Under the pieces are notes generated by a model, which saw only the letters and a program-made list of their open reading frames with translations, did no database searches and was not told the origin of the DNA. Positions 1-9,089 of a stretch of DNA of 64,000 bases are shown piece after piece. Within the stretch, counting starts at the first letter, position 1. Every line of letters starts with the position of its first letter. A program made the position numbers and the translations under genes. Origin of the DNA: Winogradskyella sp. (GTDB lineage Bacteria > Bacteroidota > Bacteroidia > Flavobacteriales > Flavobacteriaceae); contig NZ_JANQOM010000038.1 in assembly GCF_028289625.1 (NCBI RefSeq), positions 1 through 64,000 on the forward strand, read 5' to 3'.

Positions 1-2
1 TG

Positions 3-734
3 GCATACGAAAAGTACAAAGAACGCTTTGCTAATGCAGGTGATTTCCATTTTTATTTTGTAGGAAATGTAGATGAAGAAAAAATCGCGGATTATGCCGA
101 AACATACATTGCCTCTTTACCAAGTTCTGACGAAAACGAAATGTACAAAGTACATGACTTTAGGTCAAAATCGGGTTCGCATGAGTTTATTTACAATAAA
201 GGCACCGAACCTAAAAGTCAAGTCAATCTCACCTGGACTGGTGAGGCAGAATACGACGTAAAAGAAGCCAGAGCCATGACCATATTGGGTGAAATATTGA
301 GTATTAAGCTCATAGAAAAGTTGCGAGAAGAAGAAGGCGGTGTGTATGGTGCTGGTGCAAGAGGTTCATTGAGTAAAATACCATATGGCCGTTATAATTT
401 TAGTATATCCTTCCCTTGCGGACCAGATAATGCTGAAAAATTAATAACTGCATCTATTGCAGAATTAGAGAAAATCATTAAGGATGGACCTACTGAGACC
501 GATTTGGATAAAGTAAAAAAAGCATTGTTATTAACAAGAAAAGAACAGCTCGAACAAAATCGTTTTTGGTTAGGAGCTATTAGAGGCGCTGATTACAATC
601 AAAGTGACTTAAATAACATTGTTAATTATGAAACCAATATCAACGCCATTACAGCGAAGGACATCCATAATATTGCCAAGAAATATTTAACAAATGGTTA
701 CATCAAGGCAGTCCTCATGCCTGAAGAACAATAA
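3..734 (+). CDS. M16 (pitrilysin/insulinase) family metallopeptidase, C-terminal part only
   Basis: The ORF track starts this gene at an internal ATG (141), but the same frame is open back to the window edge and reads AYEKYKERFANAGDFHFYFVGNV, so the gene is cut at its 5' end. The visible part matches the C-terminal, non-catalytic half of M16 peptidases: a GDFHFYFVGNVD strand, the WTGEAEY segment, then EEGGVYGAGARG followed by SFPCGPDNAEKLI, which resembles the substrate-clamping domain of the PqqL/M16B type. The HxxEH zinc site would lie upstream and is not in the window. It is probably a periplasmic or outer-membrane-associated peptidase degrading oligopeptides (family knowledge). A strong hairpin follows the stop. 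Confidence 0.85.
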   Translation, partial: AYEKYKERFANAGDFHFYFVGNVDEEKIADYAETYIASLPSSDENEMYKVHDFRSKSGSHEFIYNKGTEPKSQVNLTWTGEAEYDVKEARAMTILGEILSIKLIEKLREEEGGVYGAGARGSLSKIPYGRYNFSISFPCGPDNAEKLITASIAELEKIIKDGPTETDLDKVKKALLLTRKEQLEQNRFWLGAIRGADYNQSDLNNIVNYETNINAITAKDIHNIAKKYLTNGYIKAVLMPEEQ

Positions 735-753
735 AATTAATATAAACAACTCA

Positions 754-793
754 AAATAAGCCATCTAAATCTAATATTTTAGATGGCTTATTT
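754..793 (+). terminator. Hairpin terminator after the M16 gene
   Basis: A perfect 16-bp inverted repeat (AAATAAGCCATCTAAA at 754-769, its complement at 778-793) with an 8-nt loop. The arms are A-rich on the left and T-rich on the right, so it can act as a Rho-independent terminator in either direction. It separates the M16 gene from parA. Confidence 0.8.
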
Positions 794-873
794 GTTTAAC
801 AATGTTAACAACTTCGATTTCTTAAACTCATAAATAATTGTATTTTTAAGACCTATTAAAACCAAATCATTTA

Positions 874-1641
874 ATGGGTAAAATCATTGCAATTGCTAAT
901 CAGAAAGGTGGTGTTGGTAAAACTACTACGTCTGTTAATTTAGCAGCTTCTCTTGGCGTATTAGAGAAGAAAGTCCTACTTATAGATGCCGATCCACAAG
1001 CTAATGCGAGTTCAGGGTTAGGTATTGATGTTGATGCCGTACAAATTGGTTCTTACCAAGTATTAGAACACACTAAATCTGCTAAAGAAGCGATAACGGC
1101 TTCAAATGCTCCAAATGTTGATGTTATTCCTGCACACATCGACCTTGTGGCGATTGAGATAGAGCTCGTTGATAAAGACCAACGTGAGTACATGTTAAAG
1201 AAAGCAATTTCTAATCTGAAATCGGAGTACGACTATATCTTAATAGATTGTGCTCCCTCATTAGGGTTATTGACACTCAACGCTTTGACAGCCTCAGATT
1301 CCGTGATTATACCTATACAATGCGAATACTTTGCCCTAGAAGGCTTAGGCAAACTGTTAAATACTATTAAAAGTGTACAGAAAATACATAATGAAGCGTT
1401 AGACATAGAAGGTATGCTACTTACCATGTTCGATTCGCGCTTACGATTGTCGAACCAAGTAGTTGAAGAAGTACAAAAGCATTTTAGCGATATGGTATTT
1501 GAAACCATTATTCAACGCAACGTAAGATTGGGCGAAGCACCAAGTTATGGTGAGAGTATCATAAATTATGATGTAAGCAGCAAGGGCGCTGCAAATTATT
1601 TAAATCTAGCCAAGGAGCTGATTAAGAAAAATGAATTGTAA
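874..1641 (+). CDS. parA: ParA/Soj family chromosome-partitioning ATPase
   Basis: 255 residues, the usual length for a chromosomal ParA/Soj. The N-terminus holds the deviant Walker A box (KGGVGKTT at about residues 11-18); DADPQA follows near residue 40, and the Walker B-like DCAPSLG lies near residue 125. There is no N-terminal DNA-binding extension of the plasmid type. It should bind DNA as an ATP dimer and move or segregate the ParB-bound origin. The stop overlaps the parB start by one base (TAATG), so the pair is translationally coupled. I found no obvious parS palindrome in the window. Confidence 0.96.
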   Translation: MGKIIAIANQKGGVGKTTTSVNLAASLGVLEKKVLLIDADPQANASSGLGIDVDAVQIGSYQVLEHTKSAKEAITASNAPNVDVIPAHIDLVAIEIELVDKDQREYMLKKAISNLKSEYDYILIDCAPSLGLLTLNALTASDSVIIPIQCEYFALEGLGKLLNTIKSVQKIHNEALDIEGMLLTMFDSRLRLSNQVVEEVQKHFSDMVFETIIQRNVRLGEAPSYGESIINYDVSSKGAANYLNLAKELIKKNEL

Positions 1642-2540
1642 TGGCGAAGGCTACAAAAAAACAGGCACTAGGACGAGGACTTTCTGCATTATTAAAGGAT
1701 CCAGAAAATGATATTAAATCTGCTGAAGATAAAAATGCAGATAAAGTCGTTGGCAACATTGTTGAGCTAGACATCGATAGTATTGAGGTCAATCCTTTTC
1801 AGCCTAGAACAAATTTTAATGAAGATACGTTAAAGGAGTTGGCATCTTCTATCCGTGAATTAGGTGTTATTCAACCTATTACAGTGAGAAAATTGGCGTT
1901 TAACAACTACCAGTTGGTTTCTGGTGAACGTCGTTACAGGGCTTCAAAATTAATTGGTTTAGAGACCATTCCTGCATACATAAGAATCGCCAATGACCAA
2001 GAGGCTTTGGAGATGGCTTTGGTAGAAAATATTCAGCGTCAAGATCTCGACCCAATCGAAATTGCACTCTCCTATCAACGATTGATTGATGAAATTAACC
2101 TAACCCAAGAGCAAATGAGCGAGCGCGTTGGCAAAAAACGCTCAACCATTGCAAATTATTTACGATTATTAAAACTCGATCCTATCATTCAAACGGGTAT
2201 GCGAGACGGATTTATTTCTATGGGTCATGGTAGGGCCATGGTAAATATTGAAAACCAGATTGATCAACTTGAGGTGTACGAAAAAGTAATAAGTAATAAA
2301 TTATCTGTTAGAGCCACGGAACAGTTGGTTCAGAAACTAAATTCCACCGAATCACCATCAGAAAGTACATCTACAGAAGTCCCTAAACACATCAAAAAAG
2401 GGGTTAAAGAGTTTTCAGAATATTTTGGCCACAAAATTGAGGTTAAAGTGGCTAAGAATGGTAGTGGTAAAATTACCATCCCTTTCCATTCTGAAGAAGA
2501 CTTCAATAGAATCAAAAAATTAGTGCAACGTGCTAAATAA
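1641..2540 (+). CDS. parB: ParB/Spo0J family chromosome-partitioning protein
   Basis: 299 residues. It starts with the typical GRGLSALL motif (about residues 11-18). The ParB/Srx domain then includes NPFQPR, the CTP-binding box GERRYRA (about residue 93) and ENIQRQDLDPIE. A helix-turn-helix follows (LTQEQMSERVGKKRSTIANYLRLL), then a linker and a short C-terminal dimerisation region. It binds parS and loads on DNA as a CTP-dependent clamp (family knowledge). It is coupled to parA by a 1-nt overlap and overlaps the next gene by 11 nt, so all three are likely co-transcribed. Confidence 0.96.
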   Translation: MAKATKKQALGRGLSALLKDPENDIKSAEDKNADKVVGNIVELDIDSIEVNPFQPRTNFNEDTLKELASSIRELGVIQPITVRKLAFNNYQLVSGERRYRASKLIGLETIPAYIRIANDQEALEMALVENIQRQDLDPIEIALSYQRLIDEINLTQEQMSERVGKKRSTIANYLRLLKLDPIIQTGMRDGFISMGHGRAMVNIENQIDQLEVYEKVISNKLSVRATEQLVQKLNSTESPSESTSTEVPKHIKKGVKEFSEYFGHKIEVKVAKNGSGKITIPFHSEEDFNRIKKLVQRAK

Positions 2541-3135
2541 AAGTAAAATCTTTTTTTTACTGTGCTTGTTTTCAGTTACGCTTTCCTTTTCACAAAAGGA
2601 AAAAGATAGTACAAGCATTGCCTTGGAAAACGAAATGGTAGTCATTGAAGAACAATTTGTCAAGAAAAAAGAAATTGACCCATTAAGACCTTCAAAAGCT
2701 GCATTTCTCTCTGCTATTTTTCCTGGTGCAGGACAAGCTTACAACAAAAAGTATTGGAAAATCCCAATTGTCTGGGGAGCTATAGGTACTGGAGTCTATT
2801 TTTATTTAAGAAACGATAGTCAATTTGACCGTTATAGAGATGCCTACAAAAGGCGATTAGCAGGATTTACCGATGATGAATTCTCGGACGCAAACGGTAA
2901 TCCATTGATATCCGATGACGGATTAATACGTGCTCAGCAACAGTTTAGGCGCAACAAAGAAATTTCGTTACTTGTCACAATAGGCTTATATGCCCTAAAT
3001 ATCATTGATGCCAATGTTGATGCACACCTTCTTCAATTTAATGTCGACGAAAATCTAACCTTAAGTCCACATTATCAATACAATCAAATGGAAAATTCCT
3101 CGGATTTGGGCGTAACACTAAATTTTAAATTTTAA
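2530..3135 (+). CDS. DUF5683 domain protein, exported or membrane-associated
   Basis: 201 residues with an N-terminal signal peptide (KIFFLLCLFSVTLSFSQ). The core reads KAAFLSAIFPGAGQAYNKKYWKIPIVWG, the hallmark of DUF5683, a family with hydrophobic helices that usually sits directly behind parB in Bacteroidota. A second hydrophobic stretch (LLVTIGLYALNIIDANVDAHL) follows. The function is unknown. The start overlaps the parB end by 11 nt, and dapB begins one base after its stop. The FPGAGQ-Y-K pattern is reminiscent of TM2-domain proteins (my inference). Confidence 0.85.
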   Translation: MLNKSKIFFLLCLFSVTLSFSQKEKDSTSIALENEMVVIEEQFVKKKEIDPLRPSKAAFLSAIFPGAGQAYNKKYWKIPIVWGAIGTGVYFYLRNDSQFDRYRDAYKRRLAGFTDDEFSDANGNPLISDDGLIRAQQQFRRNKEISLLVTIGLYALNIIDANVDAHLLQFNVDENLTLSPHYQYNQMENSSDLGVTLNFKF

Positions 3136-3136
3136 T

Positions 3137-3841
3137 ATGAATATCGCATTATTAGGATATGGGAGAATGGGAAAGAGTATTGAAACCATTGCTCTTGAGC
3201 GTCATCACAAGATAGTACTGAAGATTGAAAATGATACGGACAATTTCGATTTTTCTAATACAGATGTCGCCATAGATTTCAGTGTTCCTACAGCAGCAGT
3301 ATCCAATATCAAAAAAGCACTGGATGCTGGTATACCTGTAATATCGGGTACTACAGGTTGGTTAGAACATTACAACGACATTATAGACCATTGCAACGCT
3401 AAAGACGGGACTTTTTTGTATGCTTCTAACTTCAGTTTGGGAGTTAATATCTTTTTTGAAACCAATAAAAAATTGAGTGCATTAATGTCAACTGTTGATG
3501 GATATTCAACCGAAATTGAAGAAATCCATCATACTAAAAAGCTAGATGCACCAAGTGGCACAGCCATTACGTTGGCCGAACAAATTATTGAAAATACCGA
3601 TTATAATAATTGGACATTAGATACACCAAAATCTAATGAAATCCCTATAGAATCTAAGCGTATTCCAGACGTACCAGGCACTCATGAGATTACTTACAAA
3701 TCAGATATTGACACCATAAATATTAAACATACAGCCCATAGCAGACAAGGGTTTGCATTTGGTGCTGTTGTTGCGGCTGAATGGATAAAAGATAAAAAAG
3801 GTGTATTCGCTATGCGAGATGTGTTAAATATTAATGGCTGA
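3137..3841 (+). CDS. dapB: 4-hydroxy-tetrahydrodipicolinate reductase
   Basis: 234 residues, at the short end for DapB and as found in other Bacteroidota. It opens with the dinucleotide-binding motif LLGYGRMGKSIE. AIDFSVP and SGTTGW form the NAD(P)H site, and the catalytic segment EIHHTKKLDAPSGTA carries the histidine pair and lysine. It reduces the cyclic dihydrodipicolinate precursor in the lysine and meso-diaminopimelate pathway, which also feeds peptidoglycan. It is followed by a 157-nt gap before lepB, so lepB may have its own promoter. Confidence 0.96.
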   Translation: MNIALLGYGRMGKSIETIALERHHKIVLKIENDTDNFDFSNTDVAIDFSVPTAAVSNIKKALDAGIPVISGTTGWLEHYNDIIDHCNAKDGTFLYASNFSLGVNIFFETNKKLSALMSTVDGYSTEIEEIHHTKKLDAPSGTAITLAEQIIENTDYNNWTLDTPKSNEIPIESKRIPDVPGTHEITYKSDIDTINIKHTAHSRQGFAFGAVVAAEWIKDKKGVFAMRDVLNING

Positions 3842-3998
3842 TGTTGAATGATGAAAATCTTATACATTTTTAGAGTTGTAAATCTTTGTTAAATGAAGCT
3901 AATGAATTAACTAGGATTTTTATTTCATCAAGAAAAACTGCAAATTTGAACCTTAAAAACTAATCAATTGTCATTAGACAATTATCATTATATAGATT

Positions 3999-5621
3999 AT
4001 GACTTGGACCGAGTGGTTTATTTTTTTACTCATATTACAGATTATTCATGGCTTAGGGACATGGAAACTATATGTTAAAGCAGGGAGACAAGCTTGGGAA
4101 GCTTTTGTACCTATTTATAACGCCATAATACTTATGAAAATAATTTCTCGCCCTTGGTGGTGGGTTATTTTAATGTTCTTACCAATAGTCAATCTTATTA
4201 TGATTCCAGCGGCTTGGGTGGAAACCGCAAGAGCATTTGGTAAAGACACCAAACTAGATGCGTTGATTTGTATCGTTACCTTTGGATTTTATTTGTACTA
4301 TTTAAACTATGTCGCAGATGTCAACTATATTGAAAATAGAAAATTAAAACCAAAAACCTCGGCAGGCGAATGGATTACATCTATTTTGTTTGCTATAGTT
4401 GCTGCTACAATTGTACATACCTATTTCTTTCAGCCTTTTGTGATTCCATCGTCATCCTTAGAAAAATCTTTATTAGTTGGTGACTTCTTAATTGTAAGCA
4501 AAATTCATTATGGTGCTAGAGGACCTATGACTACTGTTGCTGCACCAATGGTACATGATACCATACCGAAATTGGGTATCAAATCGTATTTGTATAATGA
4601 TAATTTTGAAGAGAAGAACACCTCCTTATTAAACAAACTACAACTCCCCTACTTTAGGCTACCAGGATTTGAAAAGGTAGAACGTAACGATATTGTGGTG
4701 TTCAATCAGCCAGCGGATACCTTGTTGAATATGAACGATTTCAACCCAGACCGTAATTATTACAAACCTATTGACAAAAAAACCAATTTGGTAAAGCGTT
4801 GTGTTGGCTTGCCTGGAGATACCTTAGAAGTTAGAAATGGTTATGTCTTTATCAATGGTGTACAGAATGAGTTACCCGATAGAGCAAAACTTCAGTTTTC
4901 TCATGATATCGTTTTTAAAAACATTAATGCCAGAAGTTTTCCAGAACTTAATCAAATAACAAAGCCATTTCTTAAGAAGTATGATATTACAGATGGTATT
5001 GGCTTTAATGAAACGACAAAAAATTATACAGTACAGACAACACCAGAATCTGCTAATAAAGCCGTCGTTCATCCAAATGTCGTATCTGTAACCTATGCTT
5101 CTGATGAAAAAGGAATTAAAGATGAGCGTGTGTTTCCGCATGATGCAAATTATAATTGGAACTACAATTATTTTGGCCCTATATGGATTCCAAAAGCAGG
5201 TGCTACTCTAAACTTAACTATGGAAAATTTACCCCTTTATAAACGCGCCATTGGTGAATATGAAGGTAATAAAGTGGTTACTAGAGGTAATCAAATCTTT
5301 ATCAATGATAAAGCAGCGACTTCCTATACCTTTAAGCAAGACTATTATTGGATGATGGGAGACAATCGTCATAACTCCATAGATGCAAGAGCTTGGGGCT
5401 TTGTACCCTACAATCATATTTTTGGCAAACCTGTATTTATTTGGATGAGCATTGATGGGATTAATGATGGTCTAAAAAACTGGAGCTTTAGATGGGACAG
5501 AATTTTCACTACGGTTAGTGGTACTGGAGAACGACGATCGTACTTTATTCCATTTTGGGTAGTAGTAATTGGTATTTACGCCTTTACAAAATGGAGAAAG
5601 AAAAAGAAAGCTAAATCTTAA
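3999..5621 (+). CDS. lepB: Signal peptidase I, long Bacteroidota form with N-terminal membrane domain
   Basis: 540 residues, about twice the E. coli LepB catalytic core. Residues 1-105 form a multi-helix DUF5684-like membrane region rich in tryptophan. The S26 domain follows an anchor helix: PSSSLEKSLLVGD supplies the nucleophile (Ser153, with Leu where most families have Met), and LVKRCVGLPGD supplies the general base (Lys266). Box E is YYWMMGDNRHNSIDARAWGFVP. A long insert of about 130 residues separates the last two boxes, as usual in this phylum. A final helix and a lysine-rich tail end the protein. It cleaves signal peptides of exported proteins on the periplasmic face. The AAA gene starts 3 nt after the stop. 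A small hairpin (AATTGTC/GACAATT, 3966-3983) lies just before the start. Confidence 0.95.
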   Translation: MTWTEWFIFLLILQIIHGLGTWKLYVKAGRQAWEAFVPIYNAIILMKIISRPWWWVILMFLPIVNLIMIPAAWVETARAFGKDTKLDALICIVTFGFYLYYLNYVADVNYIENRKLKPKTSAGEWITSILFAIVAATIVHTYFFQPFVIPSSSLEKSLLVGDFLIVSKIHYGARGPMTTVAAPMVHDTIPKLGIKSYLYNDNFEEKNTSLLNKLQLPYFRLPGFEKVERNDIVVFNQPADTLLNMNDFNPDRNYYKPIDKKTNLVKRCVGLPGDTLEVRNGYVFINGVQNELPDRAKLQFSHDIVFKNINARSFPELNQITKPFLKKYDITDGIGFNETTKNYTVQTTPESANKAVVHPNVVSVTYASDEKGIKDERVFPHDANYNWNYNYFGPIWIPKAGATLNLTMENLPLYKRAIGEYEGNKVVTRGNQIFINDKAATSYTFKQDYYWMMGDNRHNSIDARAWGFVPYNHIFGKPVFIWMSIDGINDGLKNWSFRWDRIFTTVSGTGERRSYFIPFWVVVIGIYAFTKWRKKKKAKS

Positions 5622-5624
5622 CCT

Positions 5625-6929
5625 ATGGAAAATGCTCTTTTAAATAGCCTTTTGGAAGCATTAGACTTATCTCCAGAAAATATTCCTCTTCGCAAACAGG
5701 TGGCTCAAATCTACATGCAAGCATTTGACTATTCAAATGCTGAAATGCATTTACTTAAAATCATTGAATTCGAAAGTACTAATGCAAATAAATTTCTTTT
5801 AGCTAGTTGTTATTTTGAACAAGAAAAATATAATTTAACTGAAGTCATTCTTGAAGAAATTATCGAAAACGAGAACAACATTGATTATCTAGAACTTTAT
5901 TGCGAGAATTTACTCCAATTAAATCAATATGATCAGGCCTTAAATATTTACAAACAAATTCTGGAAATTGACAACAAATACCGCAACGAGTCTCTTGAAA
6001 GTATTTTTAAAGTTAAAAGTACAGGCATAGATAATGACTTTACCGATGATGATGCCCTAAAATTCATTAAAAAAACAAATTTAAAGTTTGATGATGTTGG
6101 TGGCATGAATAAAGTAAAAGAAGAAATCGATTTAAAAATAATTAAGCCCTTGTTGCATAAAGAGCTCTATAAGGCTTACGGGAAGAAGATAGGCGGTGGA
6201 ATTCTATTATACGGTCCGCCGGGTTGTGGTAAAACCCATATAGCAAAGGCTACAGCTGGAGAAATCGATGCCAATTTTATCAATGTTGGTATAAATGATA
6301 TTTTAGACATGTGGCTAGGAAATTCAGAGAAAAATCTGCACGAAATCTTTGAAACTGCCCGTCAAAATAAGCCCTGTGTTATCTTCATTGATGAGATTGA
6401 TGCGCTTGGCGCTAATAGAAATGATATTAATAAAACTGCTGGTAGAACTGTTATCAATCAATTTTTAGCCGAATTAGATGGCATTGACTCAGATAATGAT
6501 GGTATTTTAGTTCTTGGTGCGACCAATGCCCCATGGTATATAGATCCTGCATTTAGAAGGCCAGGTAGGTTCGATAGAATAATTTTTGTGGCACCACCTG
6601 ACCAAGAGGCCAGAAAATCAATCTATCAGATTCAGTTAAAGGGAAAACCCACAGAACGTATTGATTTCAAAACTTTAGCTAAGAAGACCAAGAATTTCTC
6701 TGGTGCCGACATATCTTCCAGCATCGATTTGGCTATAGAAGAAAAATTACAAGCATCGTTTAAGGATGGCATACCTCAGCCGTTATCGACAAAGGACCTC
6801 ACCAAGGCAATTTCAAAAATGAAACCATCTACCAAGGAATGGTTTGCCTCTGCTAAAAACTATGCGCTTTATGCTAACGATTCTGGGCTATATGATGAAA
6901 TTCTCACCTATTTAAACATAAACAGATAA
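5625..6929 (+). CDS. AAA+ ATPase with N-terminal TPR-like repeats (spastin/CDC48-like single AAA)
   Basis: 434 residues. Residues 1-130 form TPR-like helical repeats (LLKIIEFES, LEEIIENENN, IYKQILEID at regular spacing). The AAA module starts at FDDVGGMNKVKEEID and has Walker A GPPGCGKT (197-204), a pore-loop-like DMWLGNSEK, Walker B VIFIDEID (252-259), sensor 1 LGATN and arginine-finger region RRPGRFDR. A C-terminal lid contains SGADI. This is the classic AAA arrangement of remodelling ATPases. There is no protease domain and no membrane segment. The stop overlaps the next gene by one base, so it probably works with that TPR membrane protein. The substrate is unknown. TPR units in both partners suggest a protein-protein scaffold (inference). 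Confidence 0.85.
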   Translation: MENALLNSLLEALDLSPENIPLRKQVAQIYMQAFDYSNAEMHLLKIIEFESTNANKFLLASCYFEQEKYNLTEVILEEIIENENNIDYLELYCENLLQLNQYDQALNIYKQILEIDNKYRNESLESIFKVKSTGIDNDFTDDDALKFIKKTNLKFDDVGGMNKVKEEIDLKIIKPLLHKELYKAYGKKIGGGILLYGPPGCGKTHIAKATAGEIDANFINVGINDILDMWLGNSEKNLHEIFETARQNKPCVIFIDEIDALGANRNDINKTAGRTVINQFLAELDGIDSDNDGILVLGATNAPWYIDPAFRRPGRFDRIIFVAPPDQEARKSIYQIQLKGKPTERIDFKTLAKKTKNFSGADISSSIDLAIEEKLQASFKDGIPQPLSTKDLTKAISKMKPSTKEWFASAKNYALYANDSGLYDEILTYLNINR

Positions 6930-8161
6930 TGGGCTCTGAGGCTAATTTTGAACGAGGTCTTCAACTCTTTGAGATGGGAAGGTTTAAAGATGCTATTCCT
7001 TATCTTCAAAATGCATTGGCTGTTGATATAGATAATTTTGAAACAAAATTTTTGTTGGCACAGTCTTACCTTCAAACAGACAAAACAGAACAAGCCAAGA
7101 CTCTGACTCTCGAATTAAGAAGTAAGGCCCCAAATTATAGTGGGATTTATTACCTACTTTCAAAAATATATTTCTTAGAAGAAAATATGAGTTTGGCACT
7201 AGAGCTAATAGATGAAGCTATCAGTCTAGACCCTTATGACGAAGATTATTTTGGGCATAAATCATACATACGACTTCACGAAAAAAAGTATGAGGAGGCG
7301 CTTTTGTTAGCTGAAGAAGGTCTTAAACTTAATGCAAAAAGCATAATTTGTCTCAATGCAAGGGCAACGGCATTAACAAAGTTAAAACGTAAAGAAGAGG
7401 CTAGAGAGACTATTGAAAACTTACTAAATGATGATCCTGAGAATGCCTATTCTCATGCCAATATTGGTTGGAATCATTTAGAGCATAATGATACTTCAAA
7501 AGCATTGACACACTTTAAGGAGGCTTTAAAACTAGACCCAAATGATGACTATGCTAGAAATGGAATGATAACTGCGGTTAAGTCCAAAAACAAAATCTAT
7601 AATTTGTATTTAAGATATGCATTTTGGATTGGTAATCAATCTCAGAAAAACCAATGGATTTTTATTATAGGTATTTATTTGATATATAGGTTTTCGTTGA
7701 AAATATTGACATTTTCGGGTCTCTCAATACTAGCTATACCGCTCATAATAGCCTACTTATTGTTTGCTTTGGGCAGCTGGATTATGGAACCTTTATCAAA
7801 TATGATATTATTGTCTGATAACTATGGAAAATATCTTTTAGATAAAAATTCGAGATTAAGTGGGCAAATCCTATTTGTCTTATTACTACTTTCCCTCTTA
7901 TCATTCTGCATTAATTTTATTTTTGAAAGCGATTATTTGATTTTATTTAGTATTGCTTCATTAGCTGCAATTTTGCCTTTAACAAGGAGTCCACTAAGTT
8001 CAAATAAGAACGCTCAGCTATTAGGGTATATCTATGGTATAGTTATTTTATTAATTCCGATAATTGGTGGTATTATAGACTACGAGTATGGTACTTTACT
8101 TGTTGTTATCGCGATTATGTTCATTGCTTACACGTGGTTAGGAAATATCTTCTTTAATTAA
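6929..8161 (+). CDS. TPR protein with C-terminal membrane domain, partner of the AAA ATPase
   Basis: 410 residues. Residues 5-210 contain about six tetratricopeptide repeats (for example GRFKDAIPYLQNALAVD, MSLALELIDEAISLDPYDE, TSKALTHFKEALKLDPND). From about residue 235 the protein is strongly hydrophobic, with five or six predicted transmembrane helices (WIFIIGIYLIYRF, LAIPLIIAYLLFALGSW, ILFVLLLLSLLSFCINFIF, YGIVILLIPIIGGII and the C-terminal segment). There is no signal peptide, so the TPR part is likely cytoplasmic. It overlaps by one base both the AAA gene upstream and the WbqC gene downstream. I know no described system with this pair. Confidence 0.8.
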   Translation: MGSEANFERGLQLFEMGRFKDAIPYLQNALAVDIDNFETKFLLAQSYLQTDKTEQAKTLTLELRSKAPNYSGIYYLLSKIYFLEENMSLALELIDEAISLDPYDEDYFGHKSYIRLHEKKYEEALLLAEEGLKLNAKSIICLNARATALTKLKRKEEARETIENLLNDDPENAYSHANIGWNHLEHNDTSKALTHFKEALKLDPNDDYARNGMITAVKSKNKIYNLYLRYAFWIGNQSQKNQWIFIIGIYLIYRFSLKILTFSGLSILAIPLIIAYLLFALGSWIMEPLSNMILLSDNYGKYLLDKNSRLSGQILFVLLLLSLLSFCINFIFESDYLILFSIASLAAILPLTRSPLSSNKNAQLLGYIYGIVILLIPIIGGIIDYEYGTLLVVIAIMFIAYTWLGNIFFN

Positions 8162-8778
8162 TGCAACATATTTTATTGTACCCAGCGTATTTCCCAAACA
8201 TAGCCCATTTTGTAGCTATGGTTAATGCAGAGATGGTTTATTTTGAAGTCTGCGATAATTACCAAAAACAATCTTACAGAAATCGAGCGGAAATATATGG
8301 CTCTAATGGAAAAATAGCTCTTACAGTTCCTGTGAGCTATACCCAAAAAAACAGGCAACTGTATAAGGATGTTAAGATTGCTAATGAAGACAACTGGCAG
8401 TTACAACACCTTAAATCTTTACAGTCTGCTTATAGCACGTCCCCTTTTTTCGAATACTATGTTGATGACTTAATGCCTTTATTTGAAAAATCATTTACAT
8501 ACATCTTAGATTTTAATTTAAAGTGCTTTGAAATACTTATAGATAGTCTTCAAATTAATTTAGCGACTTCAAACACTTCTGTGTTTGAAAAAGAACCAAA
8601 TGACAAGATTGATTATCGATTACTCGTCAATCGAAATCACAAATTAAAATCACATTTAGATGATTATACGCAAGTATTCAAGGAAAAACATGGTTTTATC
8701 CCAAATCTTAGTATTTTGGATTTGCTATTCAATGAAGGTCCAAATACAGAGTTGTACCTAAAACGACAACATTTATAG
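8161..8778 (+). CDS. WbqC-like family protein
   Basis: 205 residues, typical WbqC length. The start LLYPAYFPNIAHFVAMVNAE corresponds to the YLPYLGYFHLI-like opening of WbqC proteins, and the characteristic SYRNRAEIYGSNGKIALTVPV and ENWQ-HLKSLQSAY-TSPFFEYY patterns follow. The family is found in polysaccharide/O-antigen clusters and elsewhere, and its biochemical role is unproven; some members may act in amino-sugar transfer. The start overlaps the TPR-membrane gene by one base. In other Flavobacteriaceae I would expect it directly after lepB (from memory), which makes the preceding two genes look inserted. Confidence 0.85.
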   Translation: MQHILLYPAYFPNIAHFVAMVNAEMVYFEVCDNYQKQSYRNRAEIYGSNGKIALTVPVSYTQKNRQLYKDVKIANEDNWQLQHLKSLQSAYSTSPFFEYYVDDLMPLFEKSFTYILDFNLKCFEILIDSLQINLATSNTSVFEKEPNDKIDYRLLVNRNHKLKSHLDDYTQVFKEKHGFIPNLSILDLLFNEGPNTELYLKRQHL

Positions 8779-8780
8779 TC

Positions 8781-9089
8781 ATGCTCAGATTTTGTGTTCA
8801 CTATGGCTTACATTTTGGGTTACCTTTAGTAATCGCTCTTTTGGTTTTTAGAAAAAAATGGCCAAAAGCTTATTTGATAATGCTATCAGCTTTTGTCATC
8901 GATTTAGACCACCTGTTAGCCAATCCCATATTTGACCCAAATCGTTGCAGTATTAATTTTCACCCACTCCACTCTTACTATGCCATCGTAGTCTACATCG
9001 TTCTTTTACAACCAAAACCAACGCGAGTTTTTGCCATTGGTCTATTGGCTCATATTATTGCAGATAGTGCCGATTGTTTACTTATCTAA
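8781..9089 (+). CDS. DUF6122 small membrane protein
   Basis: 102 residues with three or four hydrophobic helices and conserved polar motifs inside them (FCVHYGLHFGLPL, DLDHLLANP, CSINFHPLHSYY, GLLAHIIADSADC). The regular His/Asp residues recall the metal-dependent hydrolase fold of the YdjM/LexA-induced membrane family, but no activity is known. It starts 2 nt after the WbqC stop and its end overlaps by 12 nt the end of the convergent EEP-family gene. Confidence 0.8.
   Translation: MLRFCVHYGLHFGLPLVIALLVFRKKWPKAYLIMLSAFVIDLDHLLANPIFDPNRCSINFHPLHSYYAIVVYIVLLQPKPTRVFAIGLLAHIIADSADCLLI

Noticed and set aside
73-261. 62-aa ORF overlapping the start of the M16 fragment
   Set aside because: Out-of-frame shadow; the frame starting at base 3 carries the M16 sequence.
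874-2540. parS centromere near parAB
   Set aside because: Looked for a 14-16-bp palindrome of the TGTTnCACGTGnAACA type around parAB and found none.
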